This document shows positions 48,290-61,831 of a stretch of DNA of 64,000 nt, one piece after another (the first letter of the stretch is position 1; each line of letters starts with the position of its first letter). Origin of the DNA: Fasciolopsis buskii. Lineage: Eukaryota; Platyhelminthes; Trematoda; Plagiorchiida; Fasciolidae. The translations under genes were made by a program, and so were the position numbers. Where the stretch lies: the NCBI GenBank assembly GCA_008360955.1, contig LUCM01000849.1, positions 109,418 to 173,417 on the forward strand, in the 5' to 3' direction. The notes under the pieces are model-generated. The model was not told the origin of the DNA. It searched no databases and was given only the letters and a program-made list of their open reading frames with translations.

Positions 48290-48430
48290 ATACAACAATA
48301 TGAACTCAGTCACACGAAACATAATGGCGTTTTTGCTGAAACAATACTTCCCTACTTCTACATTTTTATAACGTGCTTCATACATGAGTGTGGTTGACGG
48401 GCATGTCTCGTAGCCACCAGGACTCACTAA
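48290..48430 (-). repeat. Repeat family D, copy 2
   Basis: Minus-strand GTGAGTCCTGGTGGCTACGA and AACCACACTCATG match the order and spacing of copy 1 at 42850-43245; similarity fades on both sides. Diverged and probably old. Confidence 0.35.
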
Positions 48431-48519
48431 TCGGGGGGCAGGGGAAATTCGTTACTACGATCCTGGAACTTGGAGTGCCATAGAACCAAATACGGTCTCA
48501 ATTGTTCAGGTGTGGCAAA

Positions 48520-48790
48520 TAGCCGGGTGAGGGGGAGTTGGCGTCAAGTGCCAGTGATCGAAATTCGAGTTCGAATTTCTCCGGGTGTCTTCACGTCTCT
48601 CAAACACACCGCACATTCAGTTATCATACTCAGGCGATTAAAATAGTAGCGTTCCCAACTGTCAATGTTGTCACAGCAGGCCTCTTCAGTACATAGCAAT
48701 CTACCATTGTTTAGTGCGTCCTCCGAAATATAACACCATCGTTGTTTGGAATAAAACATGAAGAAACAAAAGTGGAACAAAATAAAACAA
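48520..48790 (+). repeat. Possible tRNA-derived SINE-like repeat
   Basis: ATTCGAGTTCGAATTTC at about 48557-48573 resembles a B box, and an A-rich stretch rich in GAAACAAAAG units follows at about 48758-48790. Its antisense translation gives the EIRTRI string often produced by SINE heads. The A box is not clear. Confidence 0.3.
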
Positions 48791-50394
48791 CAAATCCCAC
48801 AAATACGTGTTCAAAAGAAAAGAACAAATTCATACAATCGACCCTCAGACCAATCGACACCAACCTCCATGACAAGAATCAATGGAACAGAAAATGCCAC
48901 CACAAATACTAAATCAACTAAACAAGCGATGCAAGATGTTCCCAGGCTAATTTATTTGCTGGAATTTTCGACCATCTGAAATTTGAGTGCAAACAGGGTC
49001 AATGATCTCGAATTCCAAAACCTGCAGGAAAATGAATTTGATTTATTAGCATCGTGAGGTTACAGCATCATTTTGAAAAAAAAAACGAAATTCCCTGGTA
49101 TCTCCACCGATGTACGTGGTAAATTAAGACATTTGCTATAACGTTTAAAAACTAGGAAAACGGCAGAAGAACACTTGTTTTTGCTGAGGACTTAGGACAA
49201 GTAAAAACTTGCCATTTATGAATTATGCATACCCGTCTATACGTGTTCCTTGAGGGACGTTCGTGAATGTTTCGCTGTAATGCGGTAAACGATTAGCCTG
49301 TAGCGGCATCGATCATTCGGCGAAAATTGATTCTTCTCGGAGATCATTTTCTCTAGGATCCTCTTTAATGCTTGACATCAGTCTTGTCATTTGTTGCGAT
49401 GCGTTTGTTTTATCGCACACAAGATCGGTATGTTCCCGCTCATGTTGTACTCTTCGAGAGTTCTCGATTTAGAATCGCTTCGACCGCTTAGCATCTCTCT
49501 GTTTGCGATTTGCAATCTTGTGTACTGTCGTATCGGTGCTACGTTGGCGCCACGATATATACATGATGCAATTCTCTGGCCCGACTGTTGACTCAGATCT
49601 TCATTGCCCTATCATCTGGGGGGGGGCTTAATTAATCGCAGTATCGGAGTCGGATAGAAGTCACGTTTGAGGTCGCACTTGCAACGTCTACTACGAATCA
49701 ATAGCCACAACTGCACTACATATTGATTTCCACTTGATCGTGCGGGTGAGGATTTTTGTGTGCTATGATCAGATTAAAAAGCAAACCTGGTAGGGCAAAC
49801 TTATGCGACCCTACGACTAAAAACCAGGTTACCAAAGGGCACGTGAATTCCAAGTGTATTATTGAAACTTACTTCGTTGGACTGGGAGCGGACAACGATA
49901 AAGTTTGACAAAAAAAATCAATATCAAGAGAAATTTGCGCATAACCAGACAGCCAAGATAAATTATTGATGTTGAAAAGGTAAGAAACACCGGGTACCTG
50001 ATGCGCAGGGAAGTGCACGCAACAATGAACTTTCAAGATGTGTTATGTTTTAAATTAACTGTTCGCACAATGACTTCCGGTTACCCTCATCGCCTTACCC
50101 CGAAGGGCAGCAAACACGAGTTTTGCTCTTATTAGTACACATTAGAGATCATATTTACCACCGCAAACAGGGGTTTTATTCCATCAATTCCGGATGGAAG
50201 GATTCCCTTACCACGACGCCACGAAACACGGCACAGACTAATCAGGATCCGCTTCAGTTTCGGTTTGCATAACCGTTAACCTTCAATCAACGCATCCTGA
50301 TTTTGATTTCTACCACAAAACACGATCTGTACAAAGTGAAAAAAGAACAACGAATAGTGAGTACTAACCGCAAAATAGGAAGTTGAACTGCACA
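48791..50394. other. Intergenic, no gene recognised
   Basis: Short open frames only; a G9 run occurs near 49620. Nothing else identified. Confidence 0.35.
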
Positions 50395-50960
50395 GGAAGA
50401 TTTCGGATCCGGATGTGAGTCATACCACACAGTCTCCAACATCGCTTATGAACGGAGAGCTTGTGGACTCCAACACGGCAGTCCAACTGCACCTATACAA
50501 GCCAGTCCACTGGATACAAAATCCATTATTTCCCATGTCATCTACTCGTCACCTCGAAATATTCTCCAACCATTGCCTGTCTCACAGGACAGCGCACAAC
50601 AAGGCAGTCGTTTTGTAGGCATCCAAAAAGCATGTCCAACCTTAACCTATTCTCATTCAGTACTCGTTCTAAAGACTGAACCCTAGAACCCAATACATTA
50701 CGCTCAACCTCTGAGTCACTGGCGAAATTCTCTCGCCATATTCTGCCAATATTACCAAGATAACGGCGTTCAAACAGCAAAAATGTACGCATATATTCTG
50801 CTCCCAACGGCCGTATTTCGGAGCCGTACAGTATTGCCAACCTCAATGGCTCCACTTTTTGTCAGTAACCGAATATTACACCGATGCCACAGATACCTCA
50901 AATTAGTGAATGCAAATCGATACAAGAACACCAGATGAAACGGGACTACCTACGCACCTA
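50395..50960 (-). pseudogene. RTE-like LINE relic, C-terminal end of reverse transcriptase, copy 1
   Basis: On minus, AFTNLRYLWHRCNIRLLTKS is followed, after a frame change, by LRLAILYGSEIRPLGAEYMR, then FERRYLGNIGRIWRENFASD, SEVERNVLG and NENRLRLDMLFG. A frame with MTWEIMDFVSSGLACIGAVG and LPCWSPQ finishes it. This is the thumb and C-terminal region of a LINE type widespread in flukes (YGSE-W-P, R-C-L, VLG, LRWLGH, MTWRRGM, GLA, LPGWGPRD). Several frame changes and a stop make it dead. The same element is present at 62755-63180. Confidence 0.82.
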
Positions 50961-52989
50961 AATCTACCCACCTCACCTTGTTGCTTCCCCTTAAAGAGCA
51001 AGGTTCAATCCAATCCTACAACGGAATTTCACACTTCGAAACGCATTCCAAACACGGTATGTACAATCGTTTAGTTGGTCGTTAAGAAATTGCAACTCGA
51101 ATCTTCACTCAGTAGGACAATGCAGTCCGCCTTTACGGAAAGCGTATCTCCCCAAATGGTATCTACTTATTGTGGAGGACTGGTATTTATTTGTATTCGT
51201 CCACTTGTGAGCATAAATGGTAGGCTCACTGTGGTGATGGCCCAACTTAACTCCTCCCTCTAAGAGTGTCTTATCAATCGCTCCACCACTCACCCCCTTC
51301 TCCCCTGCGAATAAGTTTTGCAGCCATTAGCACATTTGTTTCGCGCCTTCTGGAAACACTGCACTCCGTTGGCTCCCTTGCCTAATTGGCTAGCTCAGAA
51401 TCGCCTCATTTTTCGCTCGGATCAACAATAGCCTATGCAAAAAAACTAAAGTATATTTTTACACGTCCGTCAACAACAATCCAGTCGAATTGCTAATCGA
51501 AACTGTACATTATTTGACTGTTAAAAAAGAAGTAAGGAAATTACTTTTACTGTCATATTGAGAGAAGCATTTCACCCAAGTTCAGAACAAATGCTCAGAT
51601 GCCTTCCCAATAACTGCTGAGCACTCGTGGGCTCTCTTGATAAGACTTGCAAGAATACCCTCTACATCCCATATTGGTATGCATCTCGAGGTTGTTTGAA
51701 ACCCTTCCTCAACCTTCTCCAGTGTTTGTGACTGCGGTGTCCAGGCCAACCTTTCAATCCATTCCATAAGATGAAGCCTAACGAGTGACTATTAGAAAAT
51801 CCCGTTTACCATGTAGTCGGCCTGCCTCTTCCATTCCACCGACCAGACAATGTTCATCGAACAACATCCGAACAGACTATGCAACGTGGGCCGATGTTCC
51901 ATTTTGTTGTTGAAAGTATGTACGGTTCTGTTTAGCATTTTCAATGACGTATATTGTGAAAGAAACCGTGATAATATAAGCATTAACCGTCCGCACTGCA
52001 AGAGAAGTGTGGTTCAATATGGGTAGCACCATGCACGTCAAAGCACAAGACTACTTTGGGATCGAAACAGTGATGTGCATCCAATACAGCTCGCGAATGG
52101 TTTCGTGGCCCGTAGACTTGATTTTTGTGATTTACTCCGCCGTGAAAATGGAATATAGCTTCATCTGAAAAAATAAAGTAGGCCGTGTTTTCAGTGACTC
52201 AACGAACCACCCGCAATAAGACATGCTCTCCTCTATCTTCGTCATTTAATGCAATACCGAGGTGAAACTTAAAATGGAAGTTTAGGCGATATAAAATAAT
52301 TTGTAAAAGTACTTATAAAAACTTGCTGCTCCAACTTCCTACTACGGAAATGAGTGAACAATTTTTTAAGGCCACTTCGACTCTTTCAGTTGTCATTGGT
52401 CTGTGGATTACTGAGCGACGCCTACGATGAACGGAACCGGTATGCATGAATTTGATCTTCAGTTTCTTCACACTGGATGATGTAGGTCTTTTCTCAAGAG
52501 TAACAGTTGGAACTCATCACATGTTGTTGACAAATTGCAACCGAACCCGTTTAACGAGACTAATTCTACTTTGGCATTCAATATTAAGGCCATAGCAAAG
52601 ATTGCCGGAAAATGAAATCACCGATTCGAGTTCCATAAGAGCCATTGAACGGATAAACACTGCTTGCATTCCCTTGGCGTCTATAGCAGCACCCGAACTT
52701 TGGATGAGTTCACCTCAGCTTACCTCGTACGTTTGCATCCTGATTTTACCGAGAACCTCCATTCATGGGCCTGTGAATGGTAGTGATGAGCACAGCTCAG
52801 CCGGGCTCATTTACCTGATCTAATGAAAACTGAGGTCATCGTGAGTGAAATCCAACAAACCTTAAGTCAAACCGATATCTCAGATTCTGCTGGGCATTGT
52901 CGAGCTTGTACATCATGACGCAAACCTGAGTGAACCCTCGAGTTCGTGTGCCGCAAGAAAGCAAATTCAGCGTCTGCGCGTATACTGAA
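50961..52989. other. Intergenic, no gene recognised
   Basis: Includes more GC-rich stretches at about 51200-51420 and 51580-51770 that look like old repeats but match no family I recognise. The minus frame 51767-51582 is too short to judge. Confidence 0.3.
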
Positions 52990-53165
52990 GTTTCGGCGGT
53001 GGCCATGCGGATACGGGCGTGACGTCTGGATGTGAAGGTCGCGAGTTCGAATCCTCCAACTGCCGGTCAACTTCCCCACTCGGCAGCTCTTTTTGGCCAC
53101 GGCCCTCTACCCGAAAAATGCAAATTGTTGTTTCATTAAAAAAGGAAGTAAATAATAAAAAGATG
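52990..53165 (+). repeat. SINE family A, copy 3 (best preserved)
   Basis: A box GGTGGCCATGCGG (about 52998-53010) and a near-perfect B box GAGTTCGAATCCTCC (about 53043-53057) sit at tRNA spacing. The body CTGCCGGTCAACTTCCCC, CTCGGCAGC and GGCCACGGCCC is followed by the tail TTGTTTCATTAAAAAAGGAA and AATAATAAAAAGATG. The Pol III boxes look intact. The antisense translation gives the well-known SINE artefact WRIRTRDL. Confidence 0.8.
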
Positions 53166-56100
53166 AAGAGGTTGAGGATTTTCCTTTGTTCCAGCTTCAG
53201 ATCGTTCCCGTTATTTTGGTGCGCCCCTTACAAGCCTTCAGTTCGTCCTAACTCACCGTTGTCCGGGTAGAAACTCGACCTGTCACCTTACCTTGCTTTT
53301 GACACATGATCTGGCTTCCGATGACACCCGAGTGTGCGCTGTTAAAACGGTTCCCAGCTAAGTCATTTCTGTGCAATTGGATTGGACAAATTGATGGGCA
53401 TTAGCAGCAAATGACTGAAACGCTGATATTAGTTCTTCGAATCTATACATTTATCCATCGACTGCAGCACTTCTGAGGCAATGGGCGAATTCTGCTGAGG
53501 ATGATTCATATTTCTTCGAAGAGTGCTTGTTATGAACGTTGTGGTTGCTGTCATCTCGGGAAGGGATAAGGATACATCAGAGGCCCGTTCGATGTTCCAT
53601 TCGATCAGACCGACGACGGCGACAAAGAGACTGCTTCTAGCGAACAAGTGTTTTCCATAGAAAGTGGCAATGATGCCGCCAGTTACCGCTGGCATGGATC
53701 ATACAAAGAACGTCGGTCATTCTGGATTCCGACCAAGCAGTGTGCATTTTCGTTTGCGCCCCGATTTCAATCACATTAATATAAATATCAACCGTCTTAC
53801 GCAGATGTCTTAAGTTGCTAATCGTTAAACTGACATCAAGTTCAGGCTTCGTGCTTGGTTACTGATAAAACTTAATGGCCCGCAGTGATACAAGCTGATC
53901 AAAGGAGATTTCCAAGTGGACGCAGACGCTACGCATTATCTCATGTCACAACGACCCCACAACTTCTACTGCGATGTTGGATGCTCACATGTCCGTCCCT
54001 CCAGTTGCCACACACAATGAGATGCGCAGAGCATTGTGAAATCAACCGTCAAGAATCGTGAGAAGTGAGTGCGTGTAAAGGTGAGCAGGAAAATGCATAG
54101 AATTGGAAAAATATGAAACCATGAACTTCAACCACATTCTTTACAGAACGACCAGAGTTGGTGATCTACCAGTTTACGGTATAAGTGCAGTGATGAAGGA
54201 ATCCGCTGGCTGATTGGTTCAATGTCAGGAGTATCGCCCGGAATCCTGGAGAGAAGACCGTAGGGGATGGGTTGATCAGGCCAATGACATAGTGAGCTGT
54301 CGATTAACGACCGCGAATGAGAAATTGTACGCAGATACTTGTCTCCTATCTGAAACGGTAGGCATCAGCGAAAGAGATTTGTCGAAATGGACCAGATGGG
54401 CTACCGCTGTCCTTGTTGTGGAATTCTGCCATCACAGGCTACTGGGACCAATCTGGGGTGTAGAGTGCATTTCGAAAGAGTGGTAATTGTCACATGCAAA
54501 TATCGAACGAACACTGTTCGCCACCTAGAACTAGCAAAGAGCGTGTGTATTAGGATAAGGGGACTTCCGACTGTCAGCGTTCTATTAACCACGTTTGCGA
54601 GGGGCGCGTTAGAATATATAAGATTTATGGATCCATGACCTTTCTTTCTTCATCTAAGGATAACAGGCGACACGACCGATCGCAAACTTCATTAACGCTG
54701 CTGCTCAATGAATAAGGTAGCAGATGAACTCATTTCTGCTTTCCAGTCCCCGCAATTGGTCAACCGAAGCCGAATTGATGCAAATGACGGTGTTTTAGCC
54801 GAAGAACAGGCTCGTCTAGGTTGCACTTTTTCGATCTGCATTAGGGTGGCGGCTTTTGTTCAGACACTAGGGAGATTGATATAGAATAAGCAGATAATGT
54901 GATTTTAATGAAGACTCAAGTAAGCTGAAGGTGTGAAAGAAATTGCAACTGTTTGAAATGGGCTTAGCACCTTTAGAGTACAAAATCTTGTCACACGACG
55001 GGATTAGCTCGAAATCCACCCTTACTATAGCAGAGGAATTGGACAGGTTTAATTATGTGGGTATGTGTATCTAACCAGGCAGTCGTAAATCGTATGAAAT
55101 GTCCTTGCTCATATAGAAGGCCTGAGTAGCGTTTACTAATCAGAGACATATGACGTCAGTGTCGGTCAAAGGTCCAATTTTCACCGCAAGGGTAAGTTCT
55201 ATCTTGCCGCAAAAATCACAAACGTCCACCGGAGGTAGAAGATCTGCAGAGACTTTCGATGTTTGAACATCGTTGTCTTCATAATATTGATGGAATAGAT
55301 ACATTCCTTAAAAAGAGAACCGAATCGGCATAGATTATGGTGATTGGGACATGGGTTGCATACGTTCACTTACTGTTACCATGCCTTGAACTGTTGTCCG
55401 AGATAGATACTAGTTGGAAGACGGACAGGCTTGATCGGTCTATGGTGCGACGAAAAGTTGTGGAAACTTAAACCAATGGGGTGTGTCCAAGAAGACTGTG
55501 GGCCTGGGGTATACGAGATCCTCTAACAGGATGACCGAAGACAGTTAGCGGTATGCCAGTCAGTAACCCTCGTGCACTCTAGACGATTCTACTTCAATAT
55601 AGTTCCCTATACTCTGTTAATTAAGGATGTTTCGTCACCGAACGTTCAGTTTTATTTACGTACGTGGTGTTGAGGCATTACCAATAACAGCGCGCCAATG
55701 CAATGTGGACGGTTGCAAAAATGCAAAAAGAAACCAGAATGGGGTAAAACACACCGTGGTGAGTCTACGTGCAAGTCATGTGATACAGTCCGGTACAGCT
55801 CTGCGCTAACCTGCCTAGAAAACCAGCCAATAAGAATTGTAGCGACAGGTGATTATGAAGTTCCAACATTCCTCAAAAGCCATTGAACGGAATGCACTCC
55901 ATCTAACCACATGAATTATAAATAAAACTTGAAAGTGCTTCTTAGTCACTGTGGTCTTTTCGTTGTCTTCAACTGCGTAGCTTCGATCATAGTCAATCCA
56001 GTGCCTGCCAGTAATTCGCATCCGTTCGTTATTACGACTGGCCGAATTCCGTATACCTATTTTAAGTGCAAACATCTCACGGCCATTTCAAGTTTTCTTT

Positions 56101-59100
56101 CGCGGCGGGTCAAAGGAACCCCAGTGAACTGGTCCGTTTGCAGCTGGAAGACAATCAAACGAAGGTTTGGAAGTTTACACGCCGTTTTGTGTTAAAACGG
56201 TTACTTAGATCTACTTGTCTACTGGCAAATGAGCGGAAAAATGTCAAACGTCAGTGTACAGGTATCTTTGGTCATTATCACTGAACCAGCGGCTTTGTCA
56301 GGTGTGAGAAATTCCAACTAGGGCATTGCTTTATTTTTTTAATGACTGGTAGTGCCCTGGAATCTTTCAACACTGTTGTCGTACTGATGTGGCCAAGTAT
56401 AAGTGAGAGATATCAATTAGTTTCTCCAGGAATCAACCTTCGTTATCAGATGAGGAAAACATGAGATCTTTTGCTGATCGAAGAGAGTTTCAAAATTCCA
56501 AGGTACTTGCAGCTGATTCATCAACTTTGGTGGATTTTGAATTTTAGGGCAATAGAAAGAACATCAAGTTCGGATCGGCTGGATGAAATTGAGATCAAAT
56601 TGTGCAGCTTCGCCGTCCGGCGTCCTGGCATGAATTGACTGCCGTAGCGGACCTTGCAATTTATCGAAGACCCGAGAGAATGTTAATTAATGGAAGCCAG
56701 TCATTAAGTAAAAGCCTAAAGTCATCTTGTGTCCTGCGTCTCGATGCATCGATCGATGCTTACGTATGTGCGTACCACACTAGACGTAATACAAAGTATG
56801 CGGAGATCTGCTGTGCGCAAAGAAACGACCAGGGCAATGGACAAACTGATTCTACCAAACTTAGTTGACAGTGGTCATCACATCAACTCAGTGACAGCTT
56901 CTACAATGTTACTTTCAACTCCTAACTTTCGCACCACAGTACCTAGCAGACGGTCCGCTATGACATCCAAAGCGATTACAAGCCCACTATTTTCACGATC
57001 TGATTAGCAGGCCCTACGAAGTCAGCCATAAAAAATGAAAGTTTTGCAATAGTCTCATGGTTTCCCAACTATGAGACTTTTTATGCTGGACGCTGAATCG
57101 TTTCGGAAGTTTCAAGATAACTTGAGCCCATAAAATGTAGCTGGACTTGGGGCACCTTTTTGCGGTCTGTAAAGCCCACTCCGGGAAATCTGGAACATGT
57201 AAAATTGTTGTTCTGATTTTCACAAAACGTCAGCAGAGCTTGGTCCTACTTGAAACGCACAAGCGGTATGAGACTCATGGGTTTCCCTTTCACTTTTGCA
57301 TACTACATATGAGAACGCCTGCGATTTCATTTAGAAGACCTATGGCTCCCAGTGTACGAGCGAGTCGACGAACGAACGGACCTGCGAGCTACCGTCTAAT
57401 CTTGGTTCCATTTAACCGAATCAAATGATTGACAAAACAGTCAATAAAAAAATAGGATGACGGGGCAGAAGTATTCACCAAGGTGGGAATGACGCAAGCG
57501 ATTTCGGTCCAATGAAGTTCGATCGAATAGAAATTTTCTTTGGGAGAACATACCAATCCACAGCAACGCAGCCTGGATCTACGATAACAGTTGGAATTGA
57601 ATAACTCATCCGGTTCGATGAAAATGACGGAATACTTCGCATTTCGCACAACCACTGATTGAACCAAGAATCCGAGTTCCGTCAGGTCCCCCAATCTATG
57701 GCCGAAAGCCTTCTGGGTATTTTCTATTTCGCACAAATTTTGTATTGTTAGAATGCCATGCCTAAACAATAATTGACGAATATCACCATATCTCAATGCA
57801 CTAAGGTTTGCAATGTTTGAAAAACCCCATATAACACGAAAAAAACAAACCATTGTTCTATAACATAATCAAGCCTCTGATACGACCATGCAGAATATAC
57901 ACCCCATACTGGCTTCAAATACTCCGAATCATTCGCAAAAGCTGTTGAATGCTATGAATCGTATCATACTATTCTGTATTCAAGAGGGCAAATCAGCCAC
58001 CTTTTTCGAAAGTTGGAGCGGTGAAATGCGTTGGCTACTCCGTTCGACAAAGGTATCACAAAAATCATAAACTTCTACCGTCTCGTTCCGAAAACATTGG
58101 GAACAGTGATTACACTGAATTTAGAAAAAAATCATCAAATAAGTGAATTTATTTTGTGCTCCGGAATCGTTCACGGGATTTCTCCGTCTAGCTATTCTTC
58201 CAAAGATCCGTTCAATGTGGAGAAAAAAATCCACGACATCCTGGAAATATTCCAGTCCTTAACCCGCTCTCATGCTTTTCAAGCAATTCCTGGGAATAAA
58301 GGATACATTCAAAAGCGGAATTTAGCGAGGTACTCAGCATGATCAGAGTTCTGAGTCGGCTAGTCGCCGTGAACACCTCTCGAAATGCATTTGATGAGGA
58401 AAACCTAAGTAGCATAGTTATTTTTACAAAAGTGGGACAATGCAGACGAATGCATGCCGCCCTGACTGATCACTGGCATTAAATTTGGGGGGCTGGCATA
58501 CCCTGAGTCCAAACCAAACACGGACAAAGTAAGGAGCATAACATTACGCTCACCGACATCTGTGACGGAGGGGTGTATTGGGCACCCAGGATGTCCAGCT
58601 CCACTCCAAGGATATGTGAAATGAGCGATTTGCCGCCGGTCCCCTAGTGGGTTACATGAGCCTCATATCGTCCTGCTACATTGTGCGTTACAGCACTTGG
58701 TTAGAGGCTTGGTGTATGGCTCTCTAAGTCAACGCTCACTTCGGTTTGGGCGACCGAGTAGTGCTAAAATCCGACCCATAGAGAAATCATGGATCCCAAT
58801 GGATGACCGATGAAGCAGAGATGGAGAATGAAAAAACTAACACATGTAGTGAACTCGGCACATTGCTGATTGTTCTTTTCTCTTCAATGTTTTCGTCGTT
58901 CGCTGTTTCCGATCCCACATGACCGGTATTCACAGTTGCGCACAATAATAGTAGTGATAAATTAATGAGTGGGGAAAACGACCCAGGACAATTGCGCTCT
59001 CGTTCACATTAACGAAAGCATTAAATGTCAACTGCAACCCAGCGGTAAAACAATCCAGTGTCATGTGTTCAGGTACGGCGTGTGACTGTGCGACTGATGG

Positions 59101-60986
59101 CTCGACAGGTTGCCTGTCTTGTGGTAGTAAAATCAACAACACTATCAATAGCCCTAGCTGACAGCTTTATGAGTGATCAATGCTCACAATTTTTCCTGAA
59201 AGCTGAAGTCAGAAAAAAAATTCAGAATGTTGTATATGTGATAGAGAGCGAGGACATTTGTGGGTCTTGAACTACAAGGAGTAGCAGGTCATTTAATATC
59301 TCTGCATGGATGGGAAAGGGATCAATGGCAGCTGGGGATGGAACTGAACCTGTTGCAGTTTGTTCACTAACCCGATGTTGATTTCCGGCCATGATTCTCT
59401 GTTCCAAACGGATCGTGATAAAGACGGTTTAGATCTTGCCTGGAAAATAATTGGAAACAAACAGGCGTATCACCCACCACCAACAAATTATAAACACGCA
59501 TCAAGAAGAACATGTTTCCACTGAACTGCCAAATCTAGCTTGAAGATGAACGGCTATCCGGTCTGGCACCCAGCTAGCTATGATACCAATTAGTAAATTC
59601 ATGGATTATAGTTTTCTTTCGCAGTGCACTTCGTCATGGTCAATATAAGAAGATAACACACTATGTCATCTATGCGGCAAGGATGCAACAAAAAAATAAA
59701 GTATCCAATAAATTTCAAAAGAAGAAAAAACGAGAAAGCGATTGACAACCGCAAAATCGGTAGTATGTACTTCGCAAAACACTAGTAGACTACACAAATA
59801 AGACATTTACAAACAGATTCGTAAACCAATAATAGATGCTGAAGCGAGGGCGAGTAAACATTTTCAACCCGTCATTCTTAAGCCATTTCGATCCCAGCTA
59901 TCTCAGTGATGGGAGCAACAGAGAGTATGACAGCTGGCGTAGGCCGCGAGAAAAGCCATCGTGCTCCCTCCAATCTAGCATGTTTCCGTGAAACAGACAG
60001 TTGCACTTGCTCTAGGAATCGCAATAACCTCAAACTGGGATACCAAGTTTTATTGCAACATCTTGCTTTCGAGTCCACGCATCATCAAATTTATCCAATA
60101 CAAAACCTTCTGACCATTAACGAATGGACAAATCAAAATGATTTTGATGGGGTTTCACAATCATTGTCATATGAGATCCATAGACGCACGCCAATCATTA
60201 CGCTTTCGACGGGCTTCGTACCCCACTACCACCTTAATAACCACTGTGAAACTGGAATGTAGCTATCCTCATAATGATTGCAATGCTGTATCACAAACAA
60301 GTTTGAGGGAGATTCAGATGTCGTACGACTGATATCAACAACTTCGATGACCTTAAAGGAAAATGAAACCGTTTCAACTTTGTTCGTTGTGCTAATGGGA
60401 GACGGTTAATTGAATCAAGGGAACTTAAATGTAGATGTTTTTGGACCCGAAAACACTGCCCTAAAGAATCGCCTCAGATGGAAAACTGCAATAAAAAAAC
60501 GATGAAACAGGTATGCAGTGCTTCCATGAATTTAAAGAGGAAGTTAGATGATGACACTGCATAGAGAATCATTTGGAACTTCACATTAAAACTGTTACTG
60601 CGAACTATAAAGAATTCGCTTCAAATAATAGGAACTTTAGCTTGATCTGGGACCCGTGTAACAATAAAAAGGTCATTGGAATTAAGCCCCGCTACTCGGT
60701 GAGCAATCACGGCAGTTTAGTGTCACAGACGCGAGGCCATATCGTTGACACGAATCAACGACAAACAGGTTAGCACACGCTATTTACTTCCCCAGATGAA
60801 TGTGATTAACATTTTCTACTACTGCGCATGATAACTATATTTCCCTGTTTTGTTGTGTGACTGTTCCATACTACGTACCCACTGACACCTGGAGCGCTTA
60901 AAAATCCTTCAAGTCTGTCTGGACAATAACGCAAAAAGCATCCATAATAAGCCGAATCAGGACTGGAAGAGAGCTTCTGTCGCGAA

Positions 60987-60990
<4 letters not shown>
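53166..60990. other. Long intergenic stretch, no gene recognised
   Basis: Nearly 8 kb without a convincing exon. The longest frame (57853-57389 on minus, 154 codons) has no recognisable motif and is about what chance predicts for a window this size. A GC-richer block at about 58440-58760 and frames at 59906-60262 (plus) and 60078-59878 (minus) look like old repeat DNA, family unknown. Confidence 0.35.

Positions 60991-61017
<27 letters not shown>
60991..61017. repeat. (AT)n microsatellite
   Basis: About 13 AT units. Flanks checked; no hammerhead core found. Confidence 0.95.
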
Positions 61018-61722
61018 AGTAACCTCATGATCGTTTTCAGATATAAATGAGTTTCTTTAGGAAAAATATGCTTCCGACAATTTATTCGTCTAACATTATG
61101 TAAATGCAGGCCTTATACGGTTTAAGCTCCAAATTTATAATCGGCCGAAGTCCTGGAATCAGTTCCCTACACTGTGACACCAAAAGATTTTATTGTTTCT
61201 GGCCAACCGTTTTACTGCCACGGTAACAATGTAAGCGGTTGACTTGCCGCGTGTAAATGATCTTCAGAAAAGATAAACTTTGATATACATCAAAATCCCT
61301 TATAAACAAGGATTTTCTTGTTCGTGATCAACTACGATTATTAGACCCTAACTGACGCAAAACACTCTAGTAAACAAGTAATTATCTTCATCCTATAAAT
61401 GCAGGAGCAGTCGTGAGCGGAATACTCGATTAAATATGCATTTCCGCTGGACAAGAAAGTTTGTTATAACTCAAGAAGTTGAATCCTAAGACTTTTCAAG
61501 AAACGTTTGAGATTTTCATGCTCTAGTAGGGCTTTATGTTTAGACGCGTATACTTGGACAACCGAAGCTACCCAACTTTAGCTGGCCACTTCACAGTCTA
61601 CAAGCATATACGACAACGGAAACCAGTATACAAATTCGTGATATTTACTGAGGCTTCTTTGCACCTTGTAAGCTCAAAGAGCTTTAACACCAAAAAATTT
61701 TGAATGCATCACAATCGGTAGT
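61018..61722. other. Intergenic, nothing recognised
   Basis: AT-rich sequence between two TA microsatellites; no open frame or repeat was identified. Confidence 0.4.
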
Positions 61723-61738
61723 ATGTATATATATATAT
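61723..61738. repeat. (TA)n microsatellite, left of hammerhead-like remnant
   Basis: Short TA tract of about 8 units that starts a segment closed by a longer TA tract at 61832. Confidence 0.85.
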
Positions 61739-61770
61739 TTAGAGTTGAGAAGGCGTACACTGAGTTAATA

Positions 61771-61816
61771 CGTTTATCGTGACGTTTCGATCCAAACTAG
61801 GACTCGTTGTCAAACG
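61771..61816 (-). ncRNA. Degenerate hammerhead ribozyme remnant
   Basis: On minus: CGTTT at 61816-61812 can pair with AAACG at 61775-61771 as stem I. Stem II is GTCC / GGA-T-C (one bulge) around loop TAGTTT, followed by GAAA, then the palindrome ACGT and C as the cleavage triplet GTC. The upstream core box reads ACAACGA instead of CTGANGA, three conserved bases lost, so cleavage is not expected. It differs from the 21-kb family and looks like a second, older type. It lies between two TA tracts, as the 21-kb block does. Confidence 0.5.
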
Positions 61817-61827
61817 TGAATGAGTGT

Positions 61828-61831
<4 letters not shown>

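Noticed and set aside
57389..57853. 154-codon open frame on minus
   Set aside because: No recognisable domain; about one frame of this size is expected by chance at this base composition.
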